Shown here one piece after another: positions 1 to 9,389 of a stretch of DNA of 64,000 nt. The stretch is from Scalindua sp964344685 (lineage in GTDB: Bacteria; Planctomycetota; Brocadiia; Brocadiales; Scalinduaceae). A model generated the notes under the pieces. The model made no database searches, had not been told where the DNA came from, and was given only the letters and a program-made list of their open reading frames with translations. Position numbers and translations under genes: made by a program. Each line of letters begins with the position of its first letter. Positions within the stretch are counted from its first letter, which is position 1. The DNA lies in assembly GCA_964344685.1 (NCBI GenBank), contig CAYFOK010000003.1:186001-250000 (forward strand). The letters are read 5' to 3'.

Positions 1-80
1 ATCCAAAGTATTTTATGCAACCGGATAAACAGTATATTCCCCAGTACACTTTCTAAAATATTAATTCTCAAACAGAAGTT

Positions 81-1055
81 TCAAGGATATACCTGGTTTT
101 GCAATTTTGAAAAAATATTTTTTGCCGCACCAAGTATGCCGCTATTATCACCCAGTTGTGAAAATTCTATCCTGAGAGATTCCGTCGCCTGCTTAAATGC
201 CCTTCTTTCAACCTCTTCCTTCAATGGTACCATAAGAAACTCTCCCAGATTAGTTACACCACCAAACAAAACTATTATTTCTGGATTAAGAAGGTTTGCA
301 ACATTTGCTATTGCAATTCCCAGGATAACTCCGGTTTCATTAATTACATTAAGAACAATTTTATTGCCTTGCTCTACCATCTGATACGCCTGTTTAAGGT
401 GCGTAAGCGGTTGCAGGCTGCCGTTACCTCCCTCTTTCAATAATGCGTCGTTTACTCTTTTCAAAATACCTCCAGAACAGGCATATCTTTCGAGGCATCC
501 GACATTTCCGCAAGTACACCTCATTCCATCTCTTATAACCGTCGTGTGTCCTATTTCGCCTGCTATGGATGATGCACCATGCCAGGCTTTTCCATCTATG
601 ATAATACCTCCCCCAACGCCTGTACCGAGAGTAATACAAAATAAGCTGTCTGTCCCTGACCCTGCTCCTTTCCACCATTCTCCAAGCGCTGCCGCATTCG
701 CATCGTTGTCAATTGCAACAGGTACTCCCAACTCTTTTTCAAGAATATCTCTTAGTGGTACACTATCCCAACCTTTTAAATTAGGCGGGTTGAAGACCGT
801 ACCTGTCTCCGCATTTAAGGGGCCTGGAAACCCAATCCCCATCCCACATATTGTCTCTTTTGGCAGCTTTGACTCTTCTATTGATTCTTCTGCAAAAGAG
901 ACAATAAACCTGATCATCTCATCGCTGCCCTTTTCACAATACGTAGATTTTTTCAAGAGCGTAAGGATATCTCCATTTTCATTTACAACCGCTATCCGCG
1001 TATTCGTCCCACCTACATCTGCAGCAAGGACATGATTGTTTGATATCTTTGTCAT
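81..1055 (-). CDS. ROK-family sugar kinase (glucokinase-like)
   Basis: A 324-residue ROK-family kinase, probably phosphorylating glucose or a related hexose with ATP in the cytoplasm. The N-terminal phosphate-binding motif DVGGTNTR starts near residue 13, the catalytic region DNDANAAALGE near 116, and the glycine-rich LGTGVGGG near 143. The ROK zinc site is complete: His170 in GEIGH and the cysteines of CTCGNVGC at 180, 182 and 187, which argues for a kinase rather than a degenerate repressor. There is no N-terminal helix-turn-helix, so it is not a NagC/XylR-type regulator. Length is normal for the family. The ATG start has no clear Shine-Dalgarno sequence. It lies downstream of the TPR gene on the same strand with about 40 bases between them. 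Substrate is inferred only. Confidence 0.9.
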   Translation of the reverse strand: MTKISNNHVLAADVGGTNTRIAVVNENGDILTLLKKSTYCEKGSDEMIRFIVSFAEESIEESKLPKETICGMGIGFPGPLNAETGTVFNPPNLKGWDSVPLRDILEKELGVPVAIDNDANAAALGEWWKGAGSGTDSLFCITLGTGVGGGIIIDGKAWHGASSIAGEIGHTTVIRDGMRCTCGNVGCLERYACSGGILKRVNDALLKEGGNGSLQPLTHLKQAYQMVEQGNKIVLNVINETGVILGIAIANVANLLNPEIIVLFGGVTNLGEFLMVPLKEEVERRAFKQATESLRIEFSQLGDNSGILGAAKNIFSKLQNQVYP

Positions 1056-1094
1056 GAGAAAATATTATAGATCTTCATTCCTCTTACCATCTTT

Positions 1095-2111
1095 TCAACT
1101 CTCTTCATGTTTCTCATTTTTTCGTAAGTTATCGAGTTCATTGAGAGTCTTCCGGCTTTCCTCCATATCAGGATTCATCAAAATCGCCTTTTCAAGAAAA
1201 TCCCTTGCTTTCTTAAAATCCTTCTTTCTAAGTGAGGAAATTCCAAGATTGTGAAATGCCCAAGCCATATCCTCATCAGGAAGTCCCAGATTGACAGACT
1301 TTTTTAACAGCCCTTCCCCTCTATCGTAGTGCTCCCTGCTCAACTCAATTGTACCAAGAATGAAATATGCCAAACCAAGTTCAGGGTTCTTTTGCCTCAA
1401 ATCATCCGCAATTTTATAAGCTTTATCATACTTGCCCTCATTGAAATAGCTTTTTACCTGTACAGTTGCCTGTTTCAAACGTAAATGCTCATTAAGCGCT
1501 TCTATGGCCTTTTTACTATTCTTCATACCGGGATTCAGCTTTATCGCCTTCTCCAGATGCATCTTGGCCTTTTCATAATCCTTTTTTTGAATCGATGATA
1601 TACCAAGATTATGCGATACCCACGCTTTATCCTTATCTGTTAGAACAAGCTGGGCCGCTCTGTTTAACAGCTCCTCCCCCTTATCATAATTTTTTTTACG
1701 TACCTCAATCGCCCCAAGAACGAGATATGCCAGCCCAAACTCAGGATCTTTTTGTCTCAGATCATCCGCAATTTTATGAGCTTCATCATACTTGCCTTCG
1801 TCACAAAGGCGGCTGGCCTTCGCTATTACTTCATTAAAATCCTGCCCTGAAGAAAGAACGTCCAGGCCATCATTCCGAACTTCTAACTGTTGTATGATTT
1901 TATCTTTTTCCAACAGGCTTTTTTGATATTCATCAATCCTGGCAAGCAGCTTGTTATTACCGGTGGTAAGTTCATCAATTCGAAAGGTTTTTTCACTTAC
2001 GCTTCGAAGAAGCTTCTTGTTGTCAAACCTGTTCATGATATTCTGTCCAAAGCAGGTCAGAATCGTTCCAACAGCAATTAAGATAATACCTAATGTGGTA
2101 ATCCAATGCAT
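1095..2111 (-). CDS. Membrane-anchored coiled-coil TPR protein
   Basis: A 338-residue protein with one N-terminal transmembrane segment (about residues 5-22), a charged coiled-coil stretch (about 35-80) and two blocks of tetratricopeptide repeats (about 90-205 and 215-330). The two blocks resemble each other: both contain the pattern YDKA.KIADDLRQK.PE.GLAY, then a YD.GE.LL repeat and an AW..HNLGISS repeat, so the C-terminal half arose by internal duplication. Its first 80 residues match the small protein encoded just upstream (2192-2548). It is probably a protein-interaction scaffold at the membrane; no partner or enzymatic function can be read from the sequence. Confidence 0.8.
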   Translation of the reverse strand: MHWITTLGIILIAVGTILTCFGQNIMNRFDNKKLLRSVSEKTFRIDELTTGNNKLLARIDEYQKSLLEKDKIIQQLEVRNDGLDVLSSGQDFNEVIAKASRLCDEGKYDEAHKIADDLRQKDPEFGLAYLVLGAIEVRKKNYDKGEELLNRAAQLVLTDKDKAWVSHNLGISSIQKKDYEKAKMHLEKAIKLNPGMKNSKKAIEALNEHLRLKQATVQVKSYFNEGKYDKAYKIADDLRQKNPELGLAYFILGTIELSREHYDRGEGLLKKSVNLGLPDEDMAWAFHNLGISSLRKKDFKKARDFLEKAILMNPDMEESRKTLNELDNLRKNEKHEES

Positions 2112-2191
2112 AATTATCTCAAAAACATACTTTTTAATTATACTGATAGAAACATCATTCTCACGATGTTCTGTTGATTATATCTGCATTT

Positions 2192-2548
2192 TCAAGATTC
2201 CTTTTCCGTGACGTCCTGACTACCGGTTTCCGTTTCTTCGTCCATAGATTCATTCGGTACGGATACTTTTGTTTTGTAAACATGGCCTTCAAGCCGTTGA
2301 ATGACACTGTTCTTTTCCGACAGGGTTTTTTGATATTCGTCTATCCGGGAAAGCAGCTCCTTTCTTCGGCTTACAAGTTTATCAATCTGAGAAGTCTTTT
2401 CTCTTATACTCTGATGAAGTGGTTTATCATCAACTCTGCTTCCGCCACTCTGACCGATGTAGCCTAGAAAAGCTCCAACGGCTATTAAGATAATACCTGA
2501 TAATATAATCCTGTACTCTATTAAATTACGAACATATTTTCCAAACAT
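2192..2548 (-). CDS. Small membrane-anchored coiled-coil protein
   Basis: A 118-residue protein with a transmembrane helix at about residues 14-31 and a charged coiled coil at about 40-100. It aligns with the N-terminus of the adjacent TPR protein: both share IILIAVG in the membrane helix, a D.K.L..S..EKT linker, and RIDEYQK.L.EK..IIQ or VIQ in the coiled coil. It therefore looks like a stand-alone copy of that anchor domain without the TPRs, produced by tandem duplication. Its C-terminus is acidic and ends without any recognisable domain. Function is unknown; heterodimerisation with the TPR protein through the shared coiled coil is an inference. Confidence 0.65.
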   Translation of the reverse strand: MFGKYVRNLIEYRIILSGIILIAVGAFLGYIGQSGGSRVDDKPLHQSIREKTSQIDKLVSRRKELLSRIDEYQKTLSEKNSVIQRLEGHVYKTKVSVPNESMDEETETGSQDVTEKES

Positions 2549-2862
2549 GATTTTTTAACGTAAATAATAAAAACTATTTATTATATAATCTGCAGGTCAT
2601 GCACATTACTAAAAGGTATCCTTATACACCTCATTACATCCAAAGTATAAAATGAAATCCAGCTCTGTTAGAAGTTTACCTTAACGGCACTTAAAAGCCA
2701 ATTCAAGTATAATTTTGAACAGATATTAATTACAGTTATTGTTCATATTCAGTAAGTTTTCAAAAAAGTAAGGACTCCTCCCGCTTATTGAGAACTTACT
2801 TTATTCTCATTCTATTTCAGATATAATAAACTTAAAATTATTTCTTAAACGCTTTTAATAAC
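2549..2862. other. Divergent intergenic region, no gene
   Basis: AT-rich spacer between two divergently transcribed genes, so it should hold promoters for both. A TATAAT hexamer at 2822-2827 is a possible -10 box for the YgiQ gene, but I see no matching -35. A short inverted repeat (AAGTAAG near 2766, CTTACTT near 2795) lies upstream of it. No coding remnant was seen. Confidence 0.4.
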
Positions 2863-4824
2863 ATGAGAGAACTACAGGATGTAACAAAATGGCTTCCTAC
2901 TACAAAAAAGGAAGTGAAAATGCGCGACTGGGGTGAGCTTGATGTTATTCTTATTTCTGGCGATGCATATGTTGACCATCCGGCATTCGGACCTGCCGTA
3001 ATTGGCAGGATTATTGAAAGCGAAGGATTCAGAGTCGGCATCATACCCCAACCCAACTGGCAGGACGATTTGCGTGATTTTAAAAAACTTGGCAGACCGG
3101 GATTTTTCTTTGGAGTAACAGCCGGCTGCATGGATTCCATGGTAAACCATTACACAGCCAATAAAAGAATTCGTTCAACAGATGCCTATACTCCCGGGGG
3201 GAAATCCGGTTTTCGTCCGGATTATGCAGTTAACACATATACAAAGATATTAAAATCCATTTATCCGGATGTTCCAGTGATAATTGGGGGTATAGAAGCT
3301 TCTTTAAGAAGAGTCACGCACTATGACTACTGGTCTGACGAACTGACACCTTCTATTCTCGAAACAAGCGGTGCTGATTTGCTGGTCTACGGAATGGGGG
3401 AACAACCGCTGAAAGAGATTCTCAAACTTCTGGGAAGAGGAGTCCCTTTTCATCAATTGACGATGGTAAAGCAAACGGCATATATTCTGGACCAAAATAA
3501 AGATGTCCCAAAGAATAAGAACTGGAAAGATATTACTATTAATTCACATCAGAATTGTCTGAAAGACAGGAAAGCCTTCGCGGAAAATTTTAAACAGGTA
3601 GAACAGGAATCAAATAAAGTTATTGCAAACAGAATTATCCAGAATATTGGAGAAAACAGCCTGATAATAAATCCACCTTTTCAAACGATGACAGAAAAAG
3701 AGATAGACACTTCCTTTGATTTACCCTATACAAGACTCCCTCACCCTAAATACAAAAAACGCGGAACCATACCCGCACATGAAATGATAAAGTTCTCTAT
3801 AAACATGCACCGGGGGTGCTTTGGTGGATGCAGTTTTTGTACTATTTCAGCTCATCAGGGAAAGTTCATTGCAAGCCGTTCACAAAAATCTATTCTGAAA
3901 GAAGTTGATCTGGTAGTTGATATGCCCGGTTTTAAAGGCTATATTTCTGATCTCGGAGGACCGTCTGCCAATATGTACAAAATGAAGGGCATGGTACAGA
4001 AAATATGCGACAAATGTATCGCTCCTTCATGCATTCACCCTGTTATCTGTAGCAATCTGAACACAAGCCATACTCAAATAACAGAAATCTATCGTAAAGT
4101 TGATAAGCATCCAAAAGTAAAGAAGGCATTTGTCGGAAGTGGAATCCGGCATGATTTACTGACAAGAAGCTATAACAAAAAGGCGGATACATCCATTAAC
4201 GATTACATGGAACAGCTTTTAACCCGTCATGTTTCCGGGAGGCTGAAAGTAGCTCCGGAGCATACATCTGCAGAAACATTGAAAATAATGAGAAAACCAT
4301 CATTTAACCATTTTAAAGTATTCAAAAAACAGTTTGATAGTATTGACAGGAAATTCGGACTTAACCAGCAGCTTGTTCCGTACTTCATATCTGGCCATCC
4401 CGGTTGCAGAGAAGATGACATGATAAACCTCGCGATAGAAACCAAAGAGCTTGGTTTTAGATTAGAACACGTACAGGATTTTACACCCACCCCCATGACA
4501 GTTGCAACAGTTATATATTATTCCGGTTACCATCCTTATACTTTAAAACGATACTACATACCTAAATCAAAGCAGGAAAAGATCAGCCAACACCGATTCT
4601 TTTTCTGGTACAAGAAAGAGAATCGGAATTGGATAAAAAGGAAGCTCAATGATGTTAAAAGGCCGGATCTGCTAAAAAGACTACTCGGCTCTGACCAGAA
4701 GAAATTAAACCGGCAAGTAAGATCCGCTAATAGAACAGGACCGAAATCACCAGAAATGTTTCCAGGTAGGGGGAAAAAGAGAGGGATAATTAATAATACG
4801 GTAACCAGGCGGAAAAGCCATTAG
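2863..4824 (+). CDS. YgiQ-family radical SAM protein (UPF0313)
   Basis: A 653-residue radical S-adenosylmethionine protein of the YgiQ/UPF0313 family. The N-terminus carries the family signature (LPTTKKEV, then GDAYVDHPAFG and IIPQPNW). The radical SAM cysteines are in RGCFGGCSFCTIS at residues 319, 323 and 326, binding the [4Fe-4S] cluster that cleaves SAM. Two further motifs, KVAPEH and YFISGHPGC, belong to the family's core. The C-terminal 60 residues are Lys/Arg-rich and probably unstructured. The biological substrate of this family is not established, so I assign no reaction. It is transcribed alone and convergent with the haemerythrin gene. Confidence 0.92.
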   Translation: MRELQDVTKWLPTTKKEVKMRDWGELDVILISGDAYVDHPAFGPAVIGRIIESEGFRVGIIPQPNWQDDLRDFKKLGRPGFFFGVTAGCMDSMVNHYTANKRIRSTDAYTPGGKSGFRPDYAVNTYTKILKSIYPDVPVIIGGIEASLRRVTHYDYWSDELTPSILETSGADLLVYGMGEQPLKEILKLLGRGVPFHQLTMVKQTAYILDQNKDVPKNKNWKDITINSHQNCLKDRKAFAENFKQVEQESNKVIANRIIQNIGENSLIINPPFQTMTEKEIDTSFDLPYTRLPHPKYKKRGTIPAHEMIKFSINMHRGCFGGCSFCTISAHQGKFIASRSQKSILKEVDLVVDMPGFKGYISDLGGPSANMYKMKGMVQKICDKCIAPSCIHPVICSNLNTSHTQITEIYRKVDKHPKVKKAFVGSGIRHDLLTRSYNKKADTSINDYMEQLLTRHVSGRLKVAPEHTSAETLKIMRKPSFNHFKVFKKQFDSIDRKFGLNQQLVPYFISGHPGCREDDMINLAIETKELGFRLEHVQDFTPTPMTVATVIYYSGYHPYTLKRYYIPKSKQEKISQHRFFFWYKKENRNWIKRKLNDVKRPDLLKRLLGSDQKKLNRQVRSANRTGPKSPEMFPGRGKKRGIINNTVTRRKSH

Positions 4825-4927
4825 TTCTGCATGAAGATACTTCACTCTCTAAAAAAACAAAATACCAAACTCAATCAATAAGAAAATTGACTGAGCAGTG
4901 TAAAACAATATTGTTGTTTACCACGAT

Positions 4928-5287
4928 TTATGAATTCAGCTTCATATCATGATTTTGTACATGTTTCAACAATTCCATTTTAACAGCTAAACTAATTCCG
5001 TACATATTCAGCTTATTTTTTGTGTATTGTCCGTATAGCTCGATCAGTTTTTCCAGAATTAGTTTGTGAGATTTCAGATGGTCAGCATCAAAGTTTTTAT
5101 TATTCGTTTGCGCCCACTTCTCTTCAAAATCAAAATGTTGAACGAGGGTATTTTTTAATATTTCAAACTTCTCTTCACTCACATCCTTTTCTAACCCTTC
5201 TTTTTCAAGTTCCGTAAGAAGATAATCAATATTGGCATGCTGAACATCAATTTCCAAGATACCTGTTTTATACGATGAATACTTCAT
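4928..5287 (-). CDS. Bacteriohaemerythrin-like protein
   Basis: A 119-residue single-domain haemerythrin that should fold as a four-helix bundle binding oxygen at a di-iron centre. The ligand set is complete by eye: His17, His51 and Glu55 in HFDFE, His70 and His74 in HLKSH, His109 and Asp114 in HVQNHD. Length matches free-standing bacteriohaemerythrins. A role in oxygen storage, delivery or sensing is inferred from the family; in an oxygen-sensitive organism protection of metalloenzymes is plausible. It stands alone, convergent with the YgiQ gene. The ATG at 5287 has no clear ribosome-binding site. Confidence 0.9.
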   Translation of the reverse strand: MKYSSYKTGILEIDVQHANIDYLLTELEKEGLEKDVSEEKFEILKNTLVQHFDFEEKWAQTNNKNFDADHLKSHKLILEKLIELYGQYTKNKLNMYGISLAVKMELLKHVQNHDMKLNS

Positions 5288-5549
5288 TTTCTAATGCCTG
5301 AATATGTTGTTTGATTGTTAGCGCAATAACCACGATATTGCAACGTTATTACACAAAAGACACATCTATTACCAATAATCCTGTAAAAAGGAAATTTGTG
5401 ATGTAAGAATGATTTAAGAGAAATGAAAGGTCACGTATTTACGCCCCTGTAAAGACAAACTATTAACAGGTTTTCAATCGTTACCAGTAAAAGATCATTA
5501 CAGACAATCTGCAATGCAAAGCGGTTTATTCAAATAACTGTATTTCAAT

Positions 5550-6134
5550 TTAAATATTGAAATCCACTAAACTCAACGTCTCAATATTCTTATTGTCCAT
5601 ACCACTCAAAACATCTGCAGGACATTTATCTGTAATCAGCAATAGACATTTCTGCTCACCCTTTAGCATGTCTAGACTTTGAAAATTGAAATCCAGTATT
5701 TTATCTTTTGTGATTTTCGAACCTTCAAGATAAAACCCAAGAAAATTCCAACCCATTTTTGTAACCACCATGTAGGCTATCTCTGAAAGCTCACTTGCAC
5801 CATAAATAGCTAAATTGACACCTTTACCAGCAGTAGCTTTTACAATACGGGCTTCTATGTCCTTTCTGACCTCATGATAATAAGGAATATTTCGATCAAA
5901 GAATTTATACGCCAGTTGTGTCTTTTCTTTCAATCCTTCTGGAGTGATATGATACTTAACACGCCTCGGGTTCTCACCTTCCTTGGTAACAAACCCCTTT
6001 TTAATTAAGCGCTTCAGGGCAAAGTTCACCGATGCTACATTAAGATCCATTTGAGAAGAAAGCTTCCTCTGTGAAACTGATGAGTCTGCCTCTACAGTCT
6101 TAAGTATTTGAAAATCATTGTGTTCTTTTTTCAT
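5550..6134 (-). CDS. MarR-type winged-helix regulator with C-terminal nucleotide-binding-like domain
   Basis: A 194-residue regulator. Residues about 5-85 form a winged helix of the type found in MarR-family EPS-associated regulators (KLSSQMDLNVASVNFALKRL recognition region, then KKGFV and RRVKYHITPEG wing). The C-terminal half (about 105-194) looks like a Rossmann-type domain with GVNLAIYGASELSEIA, similar to the small-molecule sensing domains paired with sugar or polysaccharide regulators. I start it at 6134 rather than the longer 6173 start because a strong ribosome site (GGGAGGGG) sits six bases upstream of this ATG. The target is unknown; no exopolysaccharide genes are adjacent. Confidence 0.78.
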   Translation of the reverse strand: MKKEHNDFQILKTVEADSSVSQRKLSSQMDLNVASVNFALKRLIKKGFVTKEGENPRRVKYHITPEGLKEKTQLAYKFFDRNIPYYHEVRKDIEARIVKATAGKGVNLAIYGASELSEIAYMVVTKMGWNFLGFYLEGSKITKDKILDFNFQSLDMLKGEQKCLLLITDKCPADVLSGMDNKNIETLSLVDFNI

Positions 6135-6599
6135 AACACCCCTCCCGAAAAATCCTGATAAATGACAATACACTGCTTACTGACTTTCTGAAACCTGTAT
6201 TGTCTTTAGATAGTGAACTCTATAATAAACGTTTGATTATACTAACCGTTTCAGTATAGTATAAATAATTACGATAACAACAAAAATTTTTGAAATACTC
6301 AAGAAAGATTAATTTTAACAACGCAAAATGCGATCCTGGCACAGGCGTGCCTTGGGAATTGGTTTAGCTAAGTCTGGCTTTATAAAGTCTTTATTTGTAT
6401 CTGTAATCTCTAGTTTGTTTTACAGCTCTTCCATAACCATCTTATAAGAATCAGGTATTGTCGCTGATTCCAGCTGGAAGCCTGTTTCTACAGGCTGGAA
6501 TAAAACTGACCGTATCTTACTAGTTGTTTAAACCAACCTCCTGTTAATATAATGCCTCTCTACTTTATTCAAGGAATTCAGTCCAGCAGCCCCTAACAC
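6135..6599. other. Intergenic region, no intact gene
   Basis: About 465 bases without an intact reading frame. It contains an AT-rich promoter-like part next to the regulator (6180-6300) and an imperfect hairpin around 6479-6496 with arms AGCCTGT and ACAGGCT. Parts of the minus strand between about 6330 and 6560 have weak coding character, but I recognise no protein family. Confidence 0.3.
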
Positions 6600-6905
6600 T
6601 CATTTGTCATAAATTTCGTTTGAACCTTTCTTTTTGGGAGGATCAAGGTCCTCAGCCAGTTCGTAAAGGCCCATTCCCTCAGTACGAAGTTTACCCATCT
6701 CCACGAGCTTGTCCCACACCTCCTGAGGAAAATTATTCGGCGGCCTAATAGCTACAATGCCAGACTTTTGACCGCCACTGAGGGCGCCGCTGCCAAGCGT
6801 AGACTCCGCGTCAAGCCGTGTTAGTCTGAGGCGCTTTCTGAATGTCTTATACGCTTTTTTGAGATAATCCGGATTCATGCCGCCCTCTGGAATATTGTTA
6901 CTCAT
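6600..6905 (-). CDS. Conserved short protein of unknown function
   Basis: A 101-residue soluble protein starting MSNNIPEGGMNPDYLKKAYK. The start is set at 6905 because TAGGAGA lies eight bases upstream of that ATG; a longer frame to 6923 has no such site. It is rich in basic residues at the start (TFRKRLRLTRLD), has a Gly/Ser turn (GSGALSGGQKSG), then AIRPPNNFPQEVWDKLVEMGKL and an ELAED end. From memory, short proteins with a GGMNPDYLK opening and a PQEVWD.L motif recur in Planctomycetes, but I cannot name a function. It is directly upstream of the TraB/GumN gene's end and may be co-transcribed with unrelated neighbours. Confidence 0.7.
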   Translation of the reverse strand: MSNNIPEGGMNPDYLKKAYKTFRKRLRLTRLDAESTLGSGALSGGQKSGIVAIRPPNNFPQEVWDKLVEMGKLRTEGMGLYELAEDLDPPKKKGSNEIYDK

Positions 6906-6937
6906 AAGTTTGTCTCCTACCAAGGTCTGATAAACTG

Positions 6938-7798
6938 TTACATTTTATTTACCTTATAGCCTCTTGATTTCAATAGAGAGACAACGCTCTCTTCTCCAAC
7001 CAGGTGTCCAACACCAACGACAACAAGCGTTCTTTTACCAGAATCCATTAAGGATTCCAGGCGAGGAATCCAGGCCCTGTTCCTGTCAACGATGAGTTTT
7101 TTATATAATCTAGGGAACTCCTTGCACATTGTTTCTGATAAATATTTATCTATCCCTGCTTCATCCCCAGCCCTCCACGACTTGATCAAACCTTCCATAA
7201 CTACCTGCAATTCCTCTACTTCTCTAATAAAACTCTCAACTATTGATTCGTCAAACTCTTCCTCAAGCGATGAAACCAGCTCAACATGTTTATAAACATC
7301 TTCAAGTCCTCCTGTCTGTTTCCCATCCCTCTTTGCCTTATTGCTGAAGTACATGTCCAATCCATCTGCGGCTGTTATCCCGTTCTTTTCCAGTTCAAAG
7401 GTCAGCAAAGTCATGGTAACCATCCATGGTTTAAAGTTCTGAAACAGAGATATGGACATAGACCTGTCCCTGCAAAACTTAACTAAAGACTCGTATGCCG
7501 TCTTTGAAAGCTTTTTCTCCAGGGTATCACCTCCCGTATACACCCCTTTGCTTAACAGTAGGAGTTGAACATCCTGGCTCATAAGAGCCTCAATATCTGT
7601 CTCAAAGATAACCTGATCAGCAGCATCATAAGCCGATTCAAACTCCTCCGGTAACGGATAGTCAGACTTTCTTAAGACATGACAGGAACCTGCCAGGTAA
7701 AAATTGACGTTATCCGCTTCTAATTTCCATACACTTGATTCAGCATATACTGCTGTAGATAAAAATATCGTTATGACAACAATTATAAATTTCTTCAT
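6938..7798 (-). CDS. TraB/GumN family exported protein
   Basis: A 286-residue protein with a clear signal peptide (about residues 1-19, cleaved after VYA) and a TraB/GumN domain. The family's two glycine-histidine motifs are visible: GSCHVLRKSDYPLP near residue 36 and GVGHLVGEESV near 263, together with the E.D. region FETDIEAL near 69. Members are thought to be metal-dependent proteases of the Tiki-like fold, acting in the periplasm or membrane, but the substrate is unknown. A GGAG site lies about ten bases before the ATG. Confidence 0.85.
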   Translation of the reverse strand: MKKFIIVVITIFLSTAVYAESSVWKLEADNVNFYLAGSCHVLRKSDYPLPEEFESAYDAADQVIFETDIEALMSQDVQLLLLSKGVYTGGDTLEKKLSKTAYESLVKFCRDRSMSISLFQNFKPWMVTMTLLTFELEKNGITAADGLDMYFSNKAKRDGKQTGGLEDVYKHVELVSSLEEEFDESIVESFIREVEELQVVMEGLIKSWRAGDEAGIDKYLSETMCKEFPRLYKKLIVDRNRAWIPRLESLMDSGKRTLVVVGVGHLVGEESVVSLLKSRGYKVNKM

Positions 7799-7849
7799 GA
7801 TTAATTATATCTCCAGAACAAATAATCTAATACCGCAAACTACAACACA

Positions 7850-8560
7850 TTATTTCTTGATTACTTGTATGATCTGTTCTCTAAATTTTGGTGCACCTCC
7901 GTTAGCAGGATGTCTTACCATTACAGCATCAATACCCATTTCTCCCAACTGAATTCTTGACTTTTCGCCAACGGCAATTACCTTGGTCACATTTACCGAT
8001 TTAAGCAACTCTAACATTACAGGTTTACCTCTTTCAAACTCATTATCAGAAGGGGTCCGGTTTGATAGAATTCCTTTCTCTGGTTTGTAAGGATGCCATG
8101 GGAACACATTCCATAAAATAAAGTCTCTCATATCAAATCCAGACGTTATTAACCGCTCCCAAACAATCGTTGCGGTAGGTTCCGTAAAACCATCTTTTTT
8201 AACAGAAGGTCTGCTTGTGCGCTGCGGCTCAATTCCTGAAAACACATGCCCTGGAGTAATTGATTTATGCCTCATCTTGCCGAGCAGGATTCGTTCAGAT
8301 GTCATTGCAATTCCGGTGAAGTGTCCACCTTGATACCCCAAAGCCTCCCCTACCAGAAGATACCTTGCATTCTTCCTTTCTAAGAGGTATTGCTTAAGCT
8401 GCAACAGCCTTACAACCGGTGAACCCGAATCAATGTCATTTCCCTCGTCCCGGCAAAACCATGGATTAAATATATTATCTAAATCTACTGCCTGTAAACT
8501 TTTAAAAAAACCGTCCATATCTAAAAAATTCTTCAAGGAGAAAAAAAAGTAATCATACAA
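7850..8560 (-). CDS. Uracil-DNA glycosylase superfamily protein
   Basis: A 236-residue protein of the uracil-DNA glycosylase superfamily, outside the classical UngA group. LLVGEALGYQGGHFTGIAMT near residue 60 corresponds to the N-terminal active-site loop (GEAPG-like), DFILWNVFPWHPYKP to the middle strand, and VMVRHPANGGAPKF to the C-terminal H-P-S-type DNA-intercalation loop (here HPANG). It probably removes a damaged or deaminated base from DNA. The start is TTG at 8560, with AGAGG six bases upstream and an eight-base overlap with the preceding gene; an ATG at 8518 is the alternative and has no ribosome site. Confidence 0.75.
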   Translation of the reverse strand: MYDYFFFSLKNFLDMDGFFKSLQAVDLDNIFNPWFCRDEGNDIDSGSPVVRLLQLKQYLLERKNARYLLVGEALGYQGGHFTGIAMTSERILLGKMRHKSITPGHVFSGIEPQRTSRPSVKKDGFTEPTATIVWERLITSGFDMRDFILWNVFPWHPYKPEKGILSNRTPSDNEFERGKPVMLELLKSVNVTKVIAVGEKSRIQLGEMGIDAVMVRHPANGGAPKFREQIIQVIKK

Positions 8561-9389
8561 TTGCAGCCTCTAAGAGGCGAATGATTGCCGGTTTCTCAAT
8601 TCGCCTGGTTTTTGCAACGAAACCGTTTGTATGTACAAAGAGCACGTCATTCGCACCTTTAATACGCCTGAAATCAACCCGGGGGTGATCGCTGACCCTG
8701 CTGAGAGACCACCCACTTTCACGAGTATTATTGACAACCAGAGCAGCTACATTATTACCCGTCTCTTTTAAATACGCAGCAATACTCAATTTCGGATCAG
8801 GTACATCCTCCATGAAGAAAAGTACTTTCAGACCGTTAACTTCAGCAATTTCAGATTTTTCCCGAATGAGCTGGATACGCTCTTTCTTGTTTCTGATGTC
8901 TGTGACTATGTAAGTACCTATGGCAGAGAGTAGTTTTACCAGTTCATCATCCGGGTAAAGCTTTTTTACCTGTTCGAACCTGGTTAAAACAAATTCATTT
9001 ACCGGTCCCCTCATCAAACCTTTGAGCAGAGTGGCACTGCAGTTAAGCTCACCGGCAGTTTTGATCGGGCCCAGAGTGTCATCAAGCACAAGCACTCGAA
9101 ACCAGACCATTTCTTCAAGATCATCCTTGAGGCCATAGTAATCAGCAACGAGGCTTAATGTACACCTCCTTGTACCTTCAGGAAATTGGTGATGGTCAAA
9201 ATTCCTGTTTTCAGGATCGTAAACATCCCCTTGATCCAACACCCATACTGCAGGATTTGTAATCTCTTCCGGTTCTGCAGGCCGACGCTCTACACATTTT
9301 ATATCCTTTTCCATGGCCAGCACAATGCAGACCGAAATCAGTTCGTCCATGTGAGAACTACCGCCATGAGTTACTATTCTAGTAGACAA
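8553..9389 (-). CDS. MYG1-like/DHH-type putative metal-dependent hydrolase
   Basis: A 278-residue protein whose N-terminus (THGGSSHMDELISVCIVLA) matches the metal-binding opening of MYG1-family proteins, followed by WVLDQGDVYDPENRNFDHHQ near residues 50-68, the second metal motif with DHH. MYG1 relatives are putative 3'-5' RNA exonucleases or phosphohydrolases in the DHH superfamily; no specific substrate can be assigned here. The start is TTG at 9389, needed to include the first metal motif and supported by AAGGAG eight bases upstream. It overlaps the glycosylase gene, so the two are probably translated together. Confidence 0.72.
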   Translation of the reverse strand: MSTRIVTHGGSSHMDELISVCIVLAMEKDIKCVERRPAEPEEITNPAVWVLDQGDVYDPENRNFDHHQFPEGTRRCTLSLVADYYGLKDDLEEMVWFRVLVLDDTLGPIKTAGELNCSATLLKGLMRGPVNEFVLTRFEQVKKLYPDDELVKLLSAIGTYIVTDIRNKKERIQLIREKSEIAEVNGLKVLFFMEDVPDPKLSIAAYLKETGNNVAALVVNNTRESGWSLSRVSDHPRVDFRRIKGANDVLFVHTNGFVAKTRRIEKPAIIRLLEAAIV

